Positions 1 to 7,827 are shown, numbered from the stretch's first letter. The stretch: DNA of 21,878 nt from Corallococcus sp. CAG:1435 (GCA_000433775.1 HF998496.1:19808-41685), one strand, 5' to 3'. Translations and numbers: made by a program. Notes: a model not told the origin generated them from the sequence alone.

Positions 1-1055
1 ACGCCCACCCACATGTTTATGAGAATAATCATAAACTTTATCAGGTACTCGTTTTGATTTTCCAAGTCATGACCAAGGAAGTTGATGGGGTTTTGTGTAA
101 GACCCAAATTCATCAGCATTGCGTTTACGGGACCGTTTGCCGAAAGCAGGTTTCTCATTGCCAACAACGAGATAAACTGCGGAATGGCAATGGTCATGAT
201 GAACACCGTGCGGAAGAACACTTTTCCCTTGATTCCCTTGCGGTTGATGAGCACGGCAAGGAAAATTCCGCCAAAGTAGTTGGTTACCGTTGCGAAAAAT
301 GCCCAGATGAGCGTCCAGCCCAACACCGAAAGGAAACGCTGACCTATTTCATTGTCCGGTTGAGTGAAAATATCAATGAAGTTTTCAAATCCCGCCCAAC
401 CGAAGTTGGTTTGACCGGAACCTGCCGTTGTACCGCCGTAGGTGGTGAACGCCACTAAAATCATGTACAGCGTGGGCAAAATCGTAAACAGCGTCACTCC
501 CAAAATTGTGGGGGAAAGCATCGTGATGTGGAACTTGCTGTCCAACATGGATGCAAGGTCCTGTTTGAATGTGGACGCACCTTCGCCGTAGCGCTCGTCA
601 AGGTCTGCCTTGTAGGCGCTGGAAATATTGGCAAAGTACACCACCAGAAACAACATTATCACTCCGATTGTAATTACGCCAAACAGCAAAATCAGCATGG
701 AGTTGGGTACCGCAATAGGCATGCCCGTGTCGGGGTCGATGGCAGTGCTACCGCTTGCATTTTCGATGTACCCCAAGTCGCCGAGATTTATCAACGCTTT
801 GTATCCCAACGGAGTGTCGTTTACCGACGGACACAGCACCATAAACAAAATGAAAACAACTTCCACCAAAAAGAAAATTATTCCCTTGGCAATCTGCTTG
901 TGGCTGAAATTTCCTGCGCCCATGATAAAGTGCGAAAGTTTGGTGCCGACGCTTCCGTCGGAGAAACGTTCGCCGAAGTATCTGAAGCCTTCGGCGATAC
1001 GCTTACCAAAACGCACAAAAATATTTTCTTTTTTTGTCGTTACTTGCGCAGCCAT
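1..1055 (-). CDS. MalF-like maltodextrin ABC transporter permease (3' end cut by window edge)
   Basis: Inner-membrane permease subunit of a carbohydrate ABC importer. My translation of the minus strand from ATG at 1053-1055 gives 351 open codons up to the window edge, beginning MAAQVTTKKENIFVRFGKR. It has a long cytosolic N-terminus, a hydrophobic segment near residues 58-75, a second near 120-142 and further ones from about 178, including LSPTILGVTLFTILPTLYM and the typical MalF-type stretch GWAGFENFIDIF. The large extra N-terminal membrane part is characteristic of MalF/MdxF permeases rather than shorter sugar permeases. The start follows a GGGAG ribosome site. It lies 27 bp behind the binding-protein gene, so the two are surely cotranscribed; a MalG-type partner would be expected beyond the edge. 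The EAA loop that docks the ATPase is not in the window. The family call is strong, the exact sugar inferred from the neighbours. Confidence 0.88.
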   Translation of the reverse strand, partial: MAAQVTTKKENIFVRFGKRIAEGFRYFGERFSDGSVGTKLSHFIMGAGNFSHKQIAKGIIFFLVEVVFILFMVLCPSVNDTPLGYKALINLGDLGYIENASGSTAIDPDTGMPIAVPNSMLILLFGVITIGVIMLFLVVYFANISSAYKADLDERYGEGASTFKQDLASMLDSKFHITMLSPTILGVTLFTILPTLYMILVAFTTYGGTTAGSGQTNFGWAGFENFIDIFTQPDNEIGQRFLSVLGWTLIWAFFATVTNYFGGIFLAVLINRKGIKGKVFFRTVFIMTIAIPQFISLLAMRNLLSANGPVNAMLMNLGLTQNPINFLGHDLENQNEYLIKFMIILINMWVG

Positions 1056-1082
1056 AGTTTTTCTCCCGGATTATCCTTTGGC

Positions 1083-2471
1083 TCAGTTACCCGAAGCCTT
1101 TCCCGTTTTCCAAATGTTTTGAATTATCGTAAGACCGGCAAGCAACTTTTCGTCGGTGTCGTAAGCCGTGGCGTTGTCGTTTGCAGAGTCACGCATCAGC
1201 AAAATGTCTTGTGTGTAGGTGTCGGCACCCTTCTGATAGAAGTACAGGTTGAGGAAACTGTCGTATCCGAAAGGTTGAGGAATTCCCCATTCTGCCATTT
1301 CCACCTGCTTTTTGGCAAGCAGTGCTTCGTTTGTGTCTGCCTGCATTGCTTCAAATTCCGCCGCAGCGTTTTTGTAAGCGGGAAGGTTGTTGCATTCTTC
1401 GAAAGAGCCTTCCTGAATTTCCTTGCTGGTGAGGTATTCAACGATGTCTTCGCAAAGTTGTTTGTTGCCGCCGGTAACGATTTTGTTCATACCGTTGATG
1501 CACAGCACTTTGCAGTCGGCAAATGTTCCGGATTTCATAACCGTTCCTTCTTCGCAGGTGCCGTAAGCGTCTTCCGCAGTGATTGTGTAGGTGGGAAGTT
1601 GAGCAATACCGAGGTTGTCACCCAAAGCCGCCTTAACGCTGTCGTACTTCCATGCACCGCCGATAAGGGACAAAACTTTTCCGTCCTTCATCAAAGCGTC
1701 AAATGTCGTACTGCCGGAAAGCGCACCGCCGTTGGGGTCGTTGAAGAAACGTTGTCCCCACTTGAAACTTGCCATCGTGTCGTCGCCCGTGCAGTAACAG
1801 TTTTCAAGCATTTCGGAAAGTGTGGAACCTTCGTAAATTTTTACGGAAGTTGTGTTGGTTTCGGCATTGCGGGCGAGCATAAGGAAACTGAGGTTGTAAC
1901 TGTCGTTACCCATGACCGTCGTAGCCTTGACGTCGCTGCCTGCACGTTTTGCAGCAGCCATGATGCCTTCCCATGTTTCCACCTCTGTGTCGGTGATTTT
2001 GGATTTGTCGTAGAACAGCACCAAAGACTGTCCGATATAGGGAGCGGCAAATGTGTATTCCGTTCCGCCGATGGTGTTTTTAACTACCTTTTTGTAGCCG
2101 TCGGGGTTGTCCGCTTCGATCTGAGCAAGCAACGATTGACTTGTCAATGCGGCAATAACGGGGTTTGTGCCGATAAGTTTACCAAGGTTGTCGTGAGGAA
2201 TTGTGAAGATGGCAGGGCCTGCCTGTGCGTCTTTCAAAATTGCCTCGGCGGCTGTAGAAGCGTCCACGCCCTTGACCACGACTTTGTAGGGAAATTCCTT
2301 TCCGTTCTTCTCGGCGTAGTCGGCAACGTACTGTTCCATTACGCTTGCGTAGTAGGTGGCGGATTCTTCGCCTACCCAAATTACCAATTCCGTCTCGCTG
2401 CACGCCACAAGCGTGAACACGCAAGCGATGAGTAGCACTAATGTAAGTGCCGCAGCAATAAGTTTTTTCAT
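1083..2471 (-). CDS. MalE-like extracellular sugar-binding lipoprotein (maltodextrin type)
   Basis: Solute-binding protein that captures oligosaccharide outside the membrane and delivers it to the permease encoded next. The 462-aa protein starts at ATG 2469-2471 behind AGGAGG; the open frame continues upstream but has no better start. Residues 1-24 are a lipoprotein signal peptide (MKKLIAAALTLVLLIACVF, then LVAC with Cys24 as the lipid anchor). The mature part looks like a family-1 bacterial extracellular binding protein: LVIWVGEE near its start, AAPYIGQSLVLFYDKSKI for the hinge region, and GIPQPF near the C-terminus, as in MalE/MdxE-type proteins. Length is a little above the usual 400-430 aa. 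A promoter candidate lies at 2579-2607, and a hairpin sits in the leader. The pullulanase and a second lipoprotein on the same strand support maltodextrin as ligand, but cannot prove it. Confidence 0.9.
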   Translation of the reverse strand: MKKLIAAALTLVLLIACVFTLVACSETELVIWVGEESATYYASVMEQYVADYAEKNGKEFPYKVVVKGVDASTAAEAILKDAQAGPAIFTIPHDNLGKLIGTNPVIAALTSQSLLAQIEADNPDGYKKVVKNTIGGTEYTFAAPYIGQSLVLFYDKSKITDTEVETWEGIMAAAKRAGSDVKATTVMGNDSYNLSFLMLARNAETNTTSVKIYEGSTLSEMLENCYCTGDDTMASFKWGQRFFNDPNGGALSGSTTFDALMKDGKVLSLIGGAWKYDSVKAALGDNLGIAQLPTYTITAEDAYGTCEEGTVMKSGTFADCKVLCINGMNKIVTGGNKQLCEDIVEYLTSKEIQEGSFEECNNLPAYKNAAAEFEAMQADTNEALLAKKQVEMAEWGIPQPFGYDSFLNLYFYQKGADTYTQDILLMRDSANDNATAYDTDEKLLAGLTIIQNIWKTGKASGN

Positions 2472-2520
2472 TTTTTCCTCCTGATTTATTGCAATTTCTT
2501 GCAAATTTTGTTTGTGTTTC

Positions 2521-2571
2521 GTTACAGCAAAATGTTGCGTGTTAAAGAAAACCACACAACACGCTGTTAAC
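2521..2571 (-). promoter_or_regulatory. Imperfect hairpin in the binding-protein mRNA leader
   Basis: GTTACAGC (2521-2528) pairs with GCTGTTAAC (2563-2571) with one bulged base, and TGTTGCGTG pairs with CACACAACA with one mismatch, leaving a four-A internal loop and a short apical loop. It lies between the candidate promoter and the ribosome site of the binding-protein gene. No U-tract follows, so it is not a plain terminator; mRNA stability or a translation effect is possible. No known riboswitch recognised. Confidence 0.35.
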
Positions 2572-2578
2572 TGATTTA

Positions 2579-2607
2579 ATTTTATCATTCTGTTTGCAAT
2601 ATTTCAA
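2579..2607 (-). promoter_or_regulatory. Candidate sigma-A promoter of the sugar ABC operon
   Basis: On the minus strand TTGAAA (2602-2607) is separated by 17 bases from TAAAAT (2579-2584). It reads into the binding-protein gene with a leader of about 100 nt. Hexamers are 5/6 matches or close and the spacing is ideal; the AT-rich context makes chance matches likelier. Confidence 0.5.
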
Positions 2608-2617
2608 TAATATGCAA
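2594..2617. promoter_or_regulatory. Possible operator palindrome over the -35 box
   Basis: TTGCAATAT and ATATGCAA form an imperfect inverted repeat centred on the candidate -35 hexamer of the sugar ABC operon. Position and symmetry would suit a repressor of the LacI/MalR type, but no regulator gene is in the window and TTGCAA is common in this AT-rich DNA. Confidence 0.25.
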
Positions 2618-2743
2618 CAAAATGAAAATTTTTTTGCTAATGTTCACTGAAAAACGGACATTTTCACAATATTTTAATGACATAATATTTTTTGCTTAAA
2701 CATTTAATTTGCTGTTTTTTATGTAAAACAGGAAAAATAGGGG

Positions 2744-2772
2744 TTGTTTTCATCCTAGAAATATGCTATCAT
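2744..2772 (+). promoter_or_regulatory. Candidate promoter of the antitoxin-like gene
   Basis: TTGTTT (2744-2749), 17-base spacer ending TGC, then TATCAT (2767-2772). It lies about 45 bp before the antitoxin start and points into it. The -10 is a 5/6 match; the -35 is weaker. Confidence 0.45.
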
Positions 2773-2817
2773 AATTCAAAGGCAAAACGCCGTAAAAATA
2801 CTGCGAGGTAATGCATC

Positions 2818-3042
2818 ATGATGATAAACAGCAATCAGATTGTTTCCATGACGGAAGCAAACCAAAACTTTTCCAAAGTGGTACGCCGCTGCGAAGACTG
2901 CGGTTGCGTTGTGATTTTCAAAAACAACAAACCAAAGTTCGTGTTGCTGGACATTGACGCAATGAAAATAACGTTACCGCAATCGGACGAAAACCTCGAC
3001 CGTGCCGCCAAAAAGGAAATAGACCGTGCAAAATGGCTGTGA
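2818..3042 (+). CDS. Phd/YefM-family antitoxin-like protein, no toxin gene seen beside it
   Basis: Small DNA-binding protein of 74 aa. The N-terminal part, with VSMTEANQNFSKVVRR followed by a segment like VVIFKNNKPKFVLLDID, matches the Phd/YefM antitoxin pattern in which the N-terminal half dimerises and binds the operator, while the C-terminal tail would wrap the toxin. Two ATGs stand in tandem (2818 and 2821); GAGGTA at 2803-2808 favours the first. It is one of only two protein genes on the plus strand and has its own promoter candidate. The next start codon, ATG 3033, overlaps its stop in the manner of toxin genes, but the 62-aa frame there does not resemble RelE, YoeB or Doc and runs into the 74-bp direct repeat. 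So it is an orphan, a remnant, or a plain regulator. Confidence 0.8.
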   Translation: MMINSNQIVSMTEANQNFSKVVRRCEDCGCVVIFKNNKPKFVLLDIDAMKITLPQSDENLDRAAKKEIDRAKWL

Positions 3043-3174
3043 TTTGGCAGTACAAGGGACTTGACGCTGTAATTGTACATCACGCCAAGCATACGTTAAC
3101 GGCAAATTTTGTCGAAAAATGTCTTTTTTGTCGTAAAATGCAATATGCAAGGGAAAACCGCCGAAAACACCTTT

Positions 3175-3248
3175 GCGCAATCATGTTTGTACAAGTAATT
3201 GCACCACTGCAACTGTTGTAAGACGGTTTGAGTAAAATCCGACAACGG
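3175..3248. repeat. 74-bp direct repeat, copy 1
   Basis: First copy of a sequence repeated exactly 103 bp later with one difference (in the first six bases). It includes TTGTACAA and the stretch GCACCACTGCAACTGTTGTA. The reading frame of overlapping small ORFs shifts between the copies, so it is not coding. Noncoding gap 3043-3552 otherwise shows nothing but the terminator at 3504-3540. Confidence 0.9.
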
Positions 3249-3277
3249 AAATTTGCAAGCACTGTCAGGCATGCCGT

Positions 3278-3351
3278 GCGAAATCATGTTTGTACAAGTA
3301 ATTGCACCACTGCAACTGTTGTAAGACGGTTTGAGTAAAATCCGACAACGG
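3278..3351. repeat. 74-bp direct repeat, copy 2
   Basis: Second copy, separated from the first by 29 bp of unrelated DNA. Positions 3284-3351 match 3181-3248 base for base. There are only two copies and the unit is longer than CRISPR repeats, so a CRISPR array is excluded. Confidence 0.9.
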
Positions 3352-3503
3352 TGTTGTACCAAAAAATTTTGCTGTAATTGCAATGAAAATAAATTTGCCG
3401 TTTTAACTTTGCAAGCAAAAACCTTTTTGCATTGCGGCAAAAGCATTCCTAATTACAGACTAAAGCATTTCAAACACGTAGCCAAATTCATGGCAAAAAT
3501 TAC

Positions 3504-3540
3504 AAAAAAAAAGACTCGCCTTGTGGGCAAGTCTTTTTTT
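3504..3540 (-). terminator. Rho-independent terminator of the small lipoprotein gene
   Basis: On the minus strand AAGACTTGCC pairs with GGCGAGTCTT around a CACAA loop, followed by nine T. The one non-Watson-Crick pair is a G-U on this strand but a C-A mismatch on the other, which supports the minus orientation. It begins about 13 bp after the stop codon. Confidence 0.9.
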
Positions 3541-3552
3541 GTTTTCAATTAC

Positions 3553-4197
3553 TTATTTTGCAATTGCGCCAAGACCGTAGGTTCCGTCGGTGAAGGATGC
3601 AAATACTACGTAGTAAGTTCCTGCCGTAAGCACGATGGGGTTGTCGTTCCATGAACCGCTGTTTTCCCATGTGGGAGTTTGGCTGTGAGGAGGACAATAC
3701 AGTGTGTCGGGGGTAAGGCTTCTAACGTTGGTGTTGCCTGCATCGGGGATCCAACTGGGAACCCATTCCGCAATGTCGCCCGCCGTTTTGAGTTCGCACT
3801 TCAAAACTTTGATTGCCATGTTGCCGTCAACTTCGGTGAGCTCGGCACCTTCGGTAAGAGCGTACGAAATAGACCAGCCTGCTTCCCATGCACCGTCAAC
3901 CTTGTTGTTGGTGAATTCGTGTTCTGCTATGTACAGGTATTGAACGCCGCCTTCTTTCAAAACGTCTTTGATGCTGGCAACTCTTTTGTCGCTCAATGCA
4001 ACGGCTTCCATAGCGTAGGTTGCGTCAAGTTTTGTTTCGTCTTCGGCATCAACGTTTACTTTCCAGCCATTGAAGTTTCCCGTAATCGTGTAGGAATACG
4101 TGGGATCTGCCAGAGGATCGGTGTCGCATGCGACAAGCGCAAACAGACAGGACACCACAAGTATTGCTACCAATGCAGTCGTAACAAGTTTTTTCAT
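3553..4197 (-). CDS. Small secreted lipoprotein, possible glucan-binding protein
   Basis: A 214-aa protein with a lipoprotein signal peptide (MKKLVTTALVAILVVSCLFA, then LVAC with Cys24), so it is anchored outside the membrane. I do not recognise the family with certainty. Right after the anchor, residues 36-45 read YTITGNFNGW, resembling the first strand of starch/glycogen-binding beta-sandwich modules and SusE/SusF-type proteins, where the Trp stacks on sugar. The remainder is rich in Trp, Tyr and Gly (WENSGSWNDNPIVLTAG, TYYVVFASFTDGTYGLG) and looks all-beta. The start follows AAGGAG. It is a separate unit between pullulanase and the sugar ABC genes, with its own terminator and a possible promoter near 4329-4373. 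A role in holding alpha-glucan at the cell surface is inference from the motif and the neighbours. Confidence 0.85.
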   Translation of the reverse strand: MKKLVTTALVAILVVSCLFALVACDTDPLADPTYSYTITGNFNGWKVNVDAEDETKLDATYAMEAVALSDKRVASIKDVLKEGGVQYLYIAEHEFTNNKVDGAWEAGWSISYALTEGAELTEVDGNMAIKVLKCELKTAGDIAEWVPSWIPDAGNTNVRSLTPDTLYCPPHSQTPTWENSGSWNDNPIVLTAGTYYVVFASFTDGTYGLGAIAK

Positions 4198-4498
4198 TTT
4201 TTTTCTCCTTCTTTTATATATTCTGCCAAAGGCAGTAATATCGAGTTACGGCAAAGCCTTCAATGAAGGACGGCTTTGTCCAAGCAAAACCAACCTTACA
4301 CCTTTTGCGAGGTCTTCTGCTCTTATTCAGTCTATCACAGCAATATTATAAAATCAATAGTTTTTTGAAAAAACTTCGATTTTTTCAACTTTTTTTCACA
4401 AAATCAGCTTGCTTAAATGCTTAAATGTGACACAACAAGCAGGTTTATGCAATGTGTTTGCAACAATTTGCAATCTGACAAAAACCAACAGAAAATGT
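4198..4498. other. Noncoding gap before the small lipoprotein gene, with leader hairpins
   Basis: No gene seen. On the minus-strand leader of the lipoprotein mRNA, CAAAGCC (4252-4258) and GGCTTTG (4272-4278) form a hairpin with a competing inner stem, and CTGCC/GGCAG (4223-4235) forms a small one. AGTTTTTT-G-AAAAAACT near 4359-4375 is a perfect A/T palindrome. No clear terminator for pullulanase was found here. Confidence 0.5.
4329..4373 (-). promoter_or_regulatory. Possible promoter of the small lipoprotein gene
   Basis: Two overlapping readings on the minus strand: TTGATT (4352-4357), 17 bases, TAGACT (4329-4334); or a perfect TATAAT (4345-4350) with a poor T-rich -35. Either gives a leader of about 130-150 nt. 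Which is used cannot be told from sequence. Confidence 0.35.
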
Positions 4499-7081
4499 CT
4501 ACATCGCTTTTTGTGCAATCAGCGTCTGGAAGGGCAACACTTCCGTTTGAGAGGAAAGTTCTTGCGTTACGCCCAACGTGTCGAGGTACAGTGTGTACCC
4601 CTCCAAATTCACCGCAACGTCCTTTGCCACGCCGTTTGCATGCACTATTGTGTACATTGTACCGTTTTCGCTGTCGGTAACTTCAATTACAATCACGGCC
4701 CCTCCGTCAAGACTTTGAACTTTGTAGGCTTGTTGTACCTGCTCTTGGGAAAGGCACAGCCCGCCGCAATGAGTTTTTAAGGCAATCAGTTTGCGGTAGT
4801 TTTCAAACATGTCGGCGTGAGTGATTTTCAACGAGTAGTCAAGTTGGTTGACTTCGTATCCCGACTGATAGGAATTGCCGTCGCCCCCTTTCGTGCGCAA
4901 AAATTCCTCCCCTGCCAGCATAAACGCCGTGCCGTTGGAGGTGAGTACAACGGAATTTGCCAACATCGCCATTTTTTTGACGGTGGCTTCATCGGTGATG
5001 CCTGCGGCGGAAATTCTGTCAAACAAGGTGTAGTTGTCGTGGCAGGTAACGTAGTTGGTAGTCTTGTTTGGGTCGGTAATGCTGTTGGTGCAGGCAGTGA
5101 TACCTTTCAGCCCTTCCATAATTTTAGAAACGTCGGAAGAACTTACCGCACTTTCGTTTGTTATCCAACCTTTGTCGGTAACGGCAGCCAAACCTCCCTT
5201 TATCAAAGCGTCACGCAGTTGGTCGTTGAACTGTCCCACGCCACGCAAACTGTTGGCGTTGCTTTGTACCGCCTGTTGCGAGGAAGACAATGCCGACGTG
5301 CCTCCCGTCCAAGGTTCGCCGTAAATTACTATGTTTGGGTTAATAAGTTTCAAAGCGTCGGCAAGCATATTCATTGTTTCCACGTCATGCACGCCCATGA
5401 GGTCGAAGCGGAAACCGCCCAATTTGTACTCCGACGCCCAAAAGCACACGGAATCTATCATAAATTTGCGGAACATTGCATGTTCGCTTGCCGTTTCGTT
5501 TCCGCAGCCTGAACCGTCGGACATGCTTCCGTTTGCACCGTAGCGGAAGTAATAGCCCGGCATAAGCACGTCAAAATTGCTTCCGCCTGCGGCATTGACG
5601 TGATTGTACACCACATCCATAATAATGTTGATGCCTGCGCCGTTAAAAGCAGCCACCACCTGCTTGAATTCCTTAATTCTCGTGTAACCGTCGGTAGCGT
5701 CGGAACTGTAACTTCCTTCCAAAACGTTGTAGTTCAACGGATTGTAACCCCAGTTGAAGATGCGTGCGCTTTCATCGTTGGCTTGGTCGAATATCGGCAA
5801 AAGTTGCACTGCGTTGACGCCCAACTCCTTGATGTGGTCAAAGCCCGTTTTTACCGTTACGTTGCCTTCCGTGTAGGTCGTGCCTTCTTCAATAAGTCCC
5901 AAAAATCTGCTTCGGTTGCTTTCCGTGCCTGTCCACGTTTGCGAAGAGGTAACGTCGGCAACGTGCGTTTCCCACACTACAAGTTGTTTTCTGTCGTAGG
6001 CAATGGGCGAAACGTTTTCCCAACCGAGAGGATTGGTCTTGGAAAAGTCCACTATCATTCCACGTTCGCCGTCCAGCCCTGCGCTTTTGGCGTAGGGGTC
6101 GACAATTTCCACACCCGTGGAATAAACGTGATTGTACACCGTGTAGGTGTAGTACTTGCCTGCAAGGTCGCCGCTGACAACCGCTTCAAACGTTCCCTTT
6201 TGCCCCGATTGCATGTCGTAGGAAACAGGCGTTTCTTCGCCGTTGCCCTTTTGATAGATGTTAAGCACGATTTTTGTGGACACGGGCGACCACACACGGA
6301 AGGTGGTTTCGGTAGCACTGTACATTGCGCCCAACTCGCCGTCGAAGTAGAAGGCGTCGGTGAAAGCGTCGGTACCGTACAACGCCTTCATGTCCACCGT
6401 TGCCGTTACCTTTTTGCCGTCGGCAAACTGTACTTCCGCAGTGTACCCCTCGGCAAGGCGCAAAGTGTGGTTTTGCGGCAAGGCGCAAACAATTTCCTTT
6501 GCAGGTCCGTTTTGCACCGCAACGGATTGCGTTGCTTCAAAAATGGTTACGCTTGCCATTTCCTGGCGTGCGTTGACTGTTATTTTGTCGTATGCGGTAA
6601 ATGTCGCCGTTACATTGTATTTCATTTCCTCTGCGTCCTTGTATAAATTTTGATCCCCCTGCGTCAGGTAGATGTGAATGAAGTTGTCGGCGCCCATTTC
6701 GCACTGTGAAAGATCCAACATTCTGTCCGCGTCGCAATCCTTTGTCCACGAGGCAATCAGTCGCGGAATAATGCCTATCAGACTGTCCCTTTCCGCTCCG
6801 AAGTCGGACAACGGGTACATTGCCACACCGCCGAAGTCGTCTTGGTAGTTCAACTTAAACAACTGCCCTTCTTCTCCGCCGTCCGTCCAAATCCAAAATC
6901 CCCACTTGAGGTAATCGTCGGGATTTTGCCTTTCGTAGTGGAGCACCAGCGTCGGTTCCGTCGCACTTTCAGGAACGTCTGTCGGCAAACCGCCCGCCGT
7001 CGGGTCGTCCACGCAGGCAACAAGCACAATGCACACAACTGCCAACAAACACAACAAGATGACGGACAATTTCCTTTTCAT
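4499..7081 (-). CDS. pulA: Type I pullulanase lipoprotein (GH13 debranching enzyme)
   Basis: Hydrolyses alpha-1,6 branch bonds of pullulan, starch and glycogen-like glucans, here at the outer cell surface. The 860-aa protein starts at ATG 7079-7081 behind GGGGG; a TTG ten codons upstream has no better site. Residues 1-23 form a lipoprotein signal (LVAC, Cys23). Domains in order: CBM41-like module at about 44-150 (TLVLHYERQNPDDYLKWGFW), an intervening Ig-like region, CBM48-type module at about 240-330 (TTFRVWSPVS), then the GH13 barrel. The pullulanase mark FNWGYNPLNYN is at about 442, DVVYNH at 489-494, GFRFDLMG with nucleophile Asp560, GEPW with acid Glu589, and TCHDN with Asp682. All catalytic residues are intact. 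A promoter candidate lies at 7132-7160. Products would suit the neighbouring maltodextrin importer. Confidence 0.95.
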   Translation of the reverse strand: MKRKLSVILLCLLAVVCIVLVACVDDPTAGGLPTDVPESATEPTLVLHYERQNPDDYLKWGFWIWTDGGEEGQLFKLNYQDDFGGVAMYPLSDFGAERDSLIGIIPRLIASWTKDCDADRMLDLSQCEMGADNFIHIYLTQGDQNLYKDAEEMKYNVTATFTAYDKITVNARQEMASVTIFEATQSVAVQNGPAKEIVCALPQNHTLRLAEGYTAEVQFADGKKVTATVDMKALYGTDAFTDAFYFDGELGAMYSATETTFRVWSPVSTKIVLNIYQKGNGEETPVSYDMQSGQKGTFEAVVSGDLAGKYYTYTVYNHVYSTGVEIVDPYAKSAGLDGERGMIVDFSKTNPLGWENVSPIAYDRKQLVVWETHVADVTSSQTWTGTESNRSRFLGLIEEGTTYTEGNVTVKTGFDHIKELGVNAVQLLPIFDQANDESARIFNWGYNPLNYNVLEGSYSSDATDGYTRIKEFKQVVAAFNGAGINIIMDVVYNHVNAAGGSNFDVLMPGYYFRYGANGSMSDGSGCGNETASEHAMFRKFMIDSVCFWASEYKLGGFRFDLMGVHDVETMNMLADALKLINPNIVIYGEPWTGGTSALSSSQQAVQSNANSLRGVGQFNDQLRDALIKGGLAAVTDKGWITNESAVSSSDVSKIMEGLKGITACTNSITDPNKTTNYVTCHDNYTLFDRISAAGITDEATVKKMAMLANSVVLTSNGTAFMLAGEEFLRTKGGDGNSYQSGYEVNQLDYSLKITHADMFENYRKLIALKTHCGGLCLSQEQVQQAYKVQSLDGGAVIVIEVTDSENGTMYTIVHANGVAKDVAVNLEGYTLYLDTLGVTQELSSQTEVLPFQTLIAQKAM

Positions 7082-7131
7082 ATTGTACCCCCTTTTTACT
7101 TTTCCTTTCAAAACTCTCGTTCAGCGTTAAA

Positions 7132-7160
7132 ATTTTAGCATTTTTATACGTTAGTTACAA
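7132..7160 (-). promoter_or_regulatory. Candidate promoter of pullulanase gene
   Basis: Minus strand TTGTAA (7155-7160), 17 bases ending in TGC, then TAAAAT (7132-7137). The TG before the -10 resembles an extended -10. The leader would be about 45 nt. Confidence 0.5.
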
Positions 7161-7195
7161 TAGATTTTGGAAAAGTGAAAATTATATATTAATTA

Positions 7196-7242
7196 TTGCG
7201 TTTGTTGAAGTGTTGCGTTTATCGACTGAAAGGCAAAAACTT
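7196..7242. repeat. 45-bp dispersed repeat, copy A
   Basis: Begins TTGCGTTTGTTGAAGTGTTG and ends AAGGCAAAAACTT. It matches copy B 226 bp downstream with one substitution and two single-base length changes. No coding frame is conserved. Confidence 0.8.
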
Positions 7243-7421
7243 CTTTTGACGTTACTTGGACGTAGTCGGCAACGGAAATATATGCGCAATGAGCTTTTGA
7301 TACAACGTTGCAAAAGTTCTGTTGAGCATACGTCTTGTGCAAAACAAAGCAAACGGGGCAAAGTGCGATTTTTCAACAATATCTAAAATTTTGCAAAACG
7401 TTGCGTTTGTTTTTGTATAAT

Positions 7422-7466
7422 TTGCGTTTGTTGAAGTGTTGCGTTATCGGCTGAAAGGCAAAACTT
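7422..7466. repeat. 45-bp dispersed repeat, copy B
   Basis: Second copy. The core TTGAAGTGTT also occurs in reverse orientation inside both units of the tandem repeat near 16040 and 16190, which may be chance in this AT-rich DNA. Confidence 0.8.
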
Positions 7467-7780
7467 TGCGTAAAATTTGCACTACACAAGCACATTTGCA
7501 CAGATGCACGCTTTTGCAATTACCTATTCGTGAAAAACGTTTTGTGAACAGTTTTTTTCGCTACGTAACAACTTTTTTGCTACTGTGCATTGCCTGTTAT
7601 GTTCAAAAACAAAATCAAAAAATTTGCACTTTCATTCCCAGCCACGCAAAACGCAGTTGTAACTTTCATCGGAAGTTTCGCAAAAGGTCGCCAAAAGAAT
7701 GCCGTGCATTGTGATACACGTCAAAATGTACAAAAAAAGAGCCTACGTAGGGCAAAAACCGTTACACACAGTCAAAAGGC

Positions 7781-7808
7781 AAAAGAAAACCCCCGAAAAC
7801 GGGGGTTT
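7781..7808 (-). terminator. Rho-independent terminator of the rplJ-rplL transcript
   Basis: Minus strand AAACCCCCG-TTTT-CGGGGGTTT followed by TCTTTT. It lies 20 bp after the rplL stop. Its presence shows that rplL is not cotranscribed with rpoB here. Confidence 0.92.
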
Positions 7809-7827
7809 AGTTGACTCTGCAATAAAA

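Larger units (their letters stand above)
7112..7827. other. Noncoding gap between pullulanase and rplL
   Basis: About 700 bp with no credible gene; small open frames have no ribosome site and odd composition. It holds the pullulanase promoter candidate, two copies of a 45-bp repeat, and the rplL terminator. The rest is AT-rich DNA in which GCAAAA, ACGTTG and TTGCGTTTG recur; nothing else recognised. Confidence 0.6.

Noticed and set aside
528..2435. A 635-codon plus-strand frame across the permease and binding-protein genes
   Set aside because: Shadow of two well-identified minus-strand genes; Cys/His/Phe-rich composition and no ribosome site.
3033..3221. A 62-aa frame overlapping the antitoxin stop, as a toxin gene
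   Set aside because: No resemblance to RelE, YoeB, Doc or Fic toxins, and its second half lies in the noncoding direct repeat. Kept only as a question in the findings.
3175..3351. CRISPR array
   Set aside because: Only two units, 74 bp long with a single 29-bp spacer, and no cas genes.
3096..3446. A 116-aa minus-strand frame with a repeated peptide
   Set aside because: The repeated peptide merely reflects the 74-bp DNA repeat, read in different frames in the two copies' flanks; no ribosome site.
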